From: an uncultured Chloroflexota bacterium
Lineage (GTDB): Bacteria; Chloroflexota; Dehalococcoidia; Dehalococcoidales; RBG-16-60-22
Direction: 5' to 3'
NCBI GenBank assembly: GCA_903915565.1
Contig: CAIWTG010000269.1
Coordinates: 1-7,935, forward strand
DNA: 7,935 bases
The position numbers and the translations under genes were made by a program. The notes under the pieces are model-generated. The model was not told the DNA's origin. It saw only the letters and a list, made by a program, of their open reading frames with translations, and searched no databases. Within the stretch, counting starts at the first letter, position 1. The number at the start of each line of letters is the position of its first letter. Shown piece by piece: positions 5,496 to 7,935 of the stretch.

Positions 5496-6188
5496 ATGGT
5501 TAGCGAAAAAGGAAGAAAAAACCTCCCACCCTATGTCTCTTATAAAACCTTCCATAACTTCCTGGAACGGCTGGAACAGCACATACCATCACGCATCGAC
5601 CGCAGTTTCTGGGGCGAATTCCTCTCCGGCAGCACCGGCATACAGCTTATGTCTGCCCTGCGCTTTATGAACCTGATTGACGCCAACAATAAACCTGCCG
5701 AGCGATTGAAGTCACTCGTAGTTTCTAAGGGGGATTCCAGAACGCAGCTTCTCCGGAAAGTTACTAATGAGTCATTCGACTTTGCTTGCGACGGCACTCT
5801 CGACCTCGGCAGCGCAACCTATGCGCAATTAAGAGAGGTTTTTCAGAGCAACTTTCGGATTGCCGACGACGTCAGCCGTAAGTGTGTGAAGTTCTTTATC
5901 GCCGTGGCTAAAGAATCCGGTATAACGCTATCGCCGTTTATTACCAAAGGCATCCGCTCGATGCATACCGCAAACACAGCTAAAACGGCTTTAAAGAAAG
6001 CTGGAATTCGAACTGTTCAAAATACCATAATTCCACAAACGAGGGACGAAATGCCAAATACCAATTCTTACCTGCATTTGCTTTTGTCCAAATTCCCGAA
6101 CTTCGACCCGGACTGGAGCGACGAAATAAAGCTCAAGTGGTTCCACGATTTTGATGAACTACTTAAAATGAGAAACAACCAGAGCTAG
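5496..6188 (+). CDS. DUF5343-type protein of unknown function
   Basis: A 230-residue soluble protein. The opening PPYVSYKTFHNFLERL (11-26), IPSRIDRSFWGEFLSGSTG (30-48) and LMSALRFMNLIDANNKP (51-67) match my memory of the DUF5343 pattern: 'PPYVxYkTFxNFLxxL', then 'PSRIDRS', then 'SGSxxxQLxxALRFLxLID'. The middle part follows the family too: LDLGSATYAQLREVF (102-116) and SRKCVKFFIAVAKESGI (127-143). Residues 160-195 form a polar linker, and the end carries FPNFDPDWSDEIKLKWFHDF (200-219), a short C-terminal block also seen in such proteins. The N-terminal part is winged-helix-like in feel. No enzymatic motif is visible. It has its own promoter and stands alone on the plus strand, with its stop eight bases from the opposing terC stop. 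This isolation fits an accessory gene. Function is not known to me. Confidence 0.88.
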   Translation: MVSEKGRKNLPPYVSYKTFHNFLERLEQHIPSRIDRSFWGEFLSGSTGIQLMSALRFMNLIDANNKPAERLKSLVVSKGDSRTQLLRKVTNESFDFACDGTLDLGSATYAQLREVFQSNFRIADDVSRKCVKFFIAVAKESGITLSPFITKGIRSMHTANTAKTALKKAGIRTVQNTIIPQTRDEMPNTNSYLHLLLSKFPNFDPDWSDEIKLKWFHDFDELLKMRNNQS

Positions 6189-6196
6189 GAACTCCC

Positions 6197-7180
6197 CTAT
6201 TGCCCGGACTTGTCCTTAGTTTCGCCCGACAATATGTCCTTCTTTTTAGGCGGCCAGAGATAAGAAGCCAACGCAGCTATTCCTAATATCACCACGATGG
6301 CCGCTAATGACGCCCATACCGGTATATTGATTTCGATGCCCGTTAAATTCGCAAAAAGGCTAGAAGCGAATATCATCTTCAGCCCCAGCAGCGTCAGGAT
6401 GGCAGACAAACCGTAGGTTAAGTAAGCCAGCTTATTCGTCAAGCCGGAAATAGCGAAGAATAATGAACGCAAACCCAGTATAGCAAAGATATTGGATGAG
6501 TAGACGATAAACAAATCCCGCGTAATGGACAAAATTGCCGGTACAGAATCAACCGCGAATACTACATCGGTGGATTCTATCACCAAGATAATCAGTAGTA
6601 ACGGGGTTATCCAGTGATGTCCATTTTCCCGGACCATGAATTTGCCGTTGCGGTAGGTATCGGTCATCCGCAGATGTTTATTGCCGAACCGGAAAAGGAA
6701 ATTCTTCTTAGGGTCAACCTCTCCGTCTTTTTTAATGGCAATCCTGATACCGGTATAGACCAGGAAAGCACCGAAGATATAAATCAGCCATTCCAGCTGG
6801 TCGAGCAGAACTACGCCGGAGGCTACAAAAATACCGCGGGTGACAATCGCCCCAATGATACCCCAGAAAAGCACTTTATGCTGGTACTCCCGCGGGACGG
6901 CAAAAGTGGTAAATATCAGCAGGAAGACGAAAAGATTGTCCACGCTTAATGAATATTCGACGACATAGCCAGTGATGAAGGTAAAGGCTTTATCCTGCCC
7001 CAGCACAAAATAAATAACCACGGCGAATGCCAGAGCCAGCGCCACATAACCGGCGGTCATCAGCAGGGCTTCTTTAGTCTTGATGGTATGCGCCCGACGC
7101 TCGAATATCCCCAGGTCCAGCACCAGTACCACCGGCACTATGACGGCAAAAACTATCCATAAAATGTTTTCAGGCGACAT
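6197..7180 (-). CDS. TerC-family integral membrane protein, probable metal (Mn2+) exporter
   Basis: A 327-residue polytopic membrane protein of the TerC/Alx family, of usual length. Around nine hydrophobic segments are seen, near 7-26, 40-60, 66-92, 103-125, 130-149, 191-211, 222-245, 251-272 and 288-309. The two family signature regions are EYSLSVDNLFVFLLIF (75-90) and IESTDVVFAVDSVPAIL (201-217), whose acidic residues (E75, D81, E202, D205, D211) are expected to line the ion site. SSNIFAILGLRSLFF (228-242) is the third conserved block. Known relatives export manganese or confer tellurite or alkali tolerance. ATG 7180 is preceded by GGGGAG five bases upstream; a longer frame reaching 7384 overlaps rlmN and is not a family match. 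The start overlaps the rlmN end by 11 bases, so the two are probably translationally coupled. No Mn-sensing riboswitch is visible. Confidence 0.93.
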   Translation of the reverse strand: MSPENILWIVFAVIVPVVLVLDLGIFERRAHTIKTKEALLMTAGYVALALAFAVVIYFVLGQDKAFTFITGYVVEYSLSVDNLFVFLLIFTTFAVPREYQHKVLFWGIIGAIVTRGIFVASGVVLLDQLEWLIYIFGAFLVYTGIRIAIKKDGEVDPKKNFLFRFGNKHLRMTDTYRNGKFMVRENGHHWITPLLLIILVIESTDVVFAVDSVPAILSITRDLFIVYSSNIFAILGLRSLFFAISGLTNKLAYLTYGLSAILTLLGLKMIFASSLFANLTGIEINIPVWASLAAIVVILGIAALASYLWPPKKKDILSGETKDKSGQ

Positions 7181-7935
7181 TGACTCTCCCCAGCTTTCTT
7201 GGTTGTTTGGGGCTGTTTTTGTTTTCTTTAAGGAATTGGCTACGCAGTTGACCGCAGCCCGCCTTGATGTCCTGCCCGCGTCGTTCACGCAGGGTGACGT
7301 TAACATGGAACCGAGCGAGCTCCGCCTCAAATGCCAGGATGACTTTATGAGGCGGGGGTTGAAAAACGGGGTCAGACGTAACATTAGCCGCGATGAGATT
7401 CACGTGACAATTTAGTCGCTTAATCAGTTCAGCCAGTGCCTGCGCCTGCCTCACGGAGTCGTTAATTCCGTTAAACAGGGTATATTCAAAGCTCAACCGC
7501 CTTCCTGATGACCGGATATATTCGCGGCAGGCAGGTATTAGTTGTTCCAGCGGGTATTTACGGTTAACAGGCACGAGTTTATTCCTTAAGGCGTTATCGG
7601 GGGCATGTAGGGACACCGCCAATCCTACCTGGAGCTTTTCTTGGGCCAGCTGGTTTATCCCGGGCACCAGACCGGCGGTAGAAATGACCATGTTGCGCGC
7701 TCCCAACCCAAACCCCTCCGGCGAATTCAACATCTCGATTGTCTGCCAGAGGTTGGTGTAATTCGCCAACGGCTCGCCCATACCCATGAAAACCACGTTG
7801 GAGACATGGCCGGGTTGTTGGGTATTGGAGCGGAGGTAATGGGCGAAATAAAGCACCTGGTCGATAATCTCGCCGGAGGTCAAATTGCGTTCGAAACCCT
7901 GCTGGCCGGTGGCGCAAAAGGGACAGCCAATGGCA
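7170..7935 (-). CDS. rlmN: 23S rRNA (adenine-2503-C2)/tRNA methyltransferase RlmN, 5' end cut by the window
   Basis: A radical SAM enzyme that methylates C2 of A2503 in 23S rRNA and A37 of some tRNAs. The frame is open to the right edge, so the 254 visible residues are the C-terminal two thirds of a roughly 345-residue protein. The fragment begins AIGCPFCATGQQGFERN. Its two Cys, together with a third whose codon is split by the edge, make the CxxxCxxC iron-sulfur motif; the TTG at 7883 is therefore internal. Also present are FMGMGEPLANY (SAM contact), VSLHAPDN, EYTLFNGINDS and RRGQDIKAGCGQL, where Cys227 of the fragment is the second catalytic (methyl-carrying) Cys of the family. It could be confused with Cfr, but as a single housekeeping copy RlmN is far likelier. 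Its last 11 bases overlap the terC start. Confidence 0.95.
   Translation of the reverse strand, partial: AIGCPFCATGQQGFERNLTSGEIIDQVLYFAHYLRSNTQQPGHVSNVVFMGMGEPLANYTNLWQTIEMLNSPEGFGLGARNMVISTAGLVPGINQLAQEKLQVGLAVSLHAPDNALRNKLVPVNRKYPLEQLIPACREYIRSSGRRLSFEYTLFNGINDSVRQAQALAELIKRLNCHVNLIAANVTSDPVFQPPPHKVILAFEAELARFHVNVTLRERRGQDIKAGCGQLRSQFLKENKNSPKQPRKLGRVNVA

Noticed and set aside
5458..5670. 70-codon plus-strand frame starting before the DUF5343-type gene
   Set aside because: It starts inside the promoter -10 region, and its frame runs through the recognised protein in another phase.
7181..7384. 68-residue N-terminal extension of terC
   Set aside because: It overlaps rlmN in another frame, resembles no TerC N-terminus, and ATG 7180 has a good GGGGAG site.
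7080..7415. 111-codon plus-strand frame across the rlmN/terC junction
   Set aside because: Antisense to two recognised genes; no homology features.
1..7935. CRISPR array, transposon ends, integrase or toxin-antitoxin pair
   Set aside because: No spaced identical repeats, terminal inverted repeats or recognisable proteins of these types were seen on either strand.

Overview
The window is a compact stretch of bacterial chromosome with mid-range GC genes and AT-rich gaps. It has sigma70-type promoter hexamers, AGGAGG-like ribosome binding sites, several TTG starts and a tRNA with an encoded CCA end. The overall protein character, above all the FtsA and the MFS-like permease, reminds me of Chloroflexota, possibly Dehalococcoidia. 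That is an impression from protein style only, with no marker to settle it.

Layout. Positions 1-600 (+) hold the end of a DedA-family membrane protein. A tRNA-Arg(UCU) with its own promoter follows at 653-729 (+). Facing it, 820-2748 (-) encodes an MFS-like permease with an unusual cytoplasmic tail of about 220 residues. From 5277 down to 2886 five genes run on the minus strand: a 72-residue unknown protein, the divisome actin FtsA, a winged-helix-like protein, a 40-residue basic microprotein and a cold-shock-domain protein. A 220-base AT-rich divergent control region, containing an inverted repeat and a strong promoter, separates this run from a DUF5343-type gene at 5496-6188 (+). That gene converges, with only 8 bases between the stops, on terC (7180-6197, -). 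The terC start overlaps the end of rlmN, which runs off the right edge.

How the genes fit together. Most look like housekeeping: RlmN (23S rRNA/tRNA methylation), TerC (probably Mn2+ export), tRNA-Arg, FtsA and DedA (lipid transport). The accessory-looking parts are the DUF5343 gene, the long-tailed permease, and the FtsA/winged-helix/microprotein/cold-shock run, in which ftsA is not followed by ftsZ. No transposase, integrase, CRISPR array, rRNA or convincing defence cassette was found. No gap between genes exceeds 300 bases.
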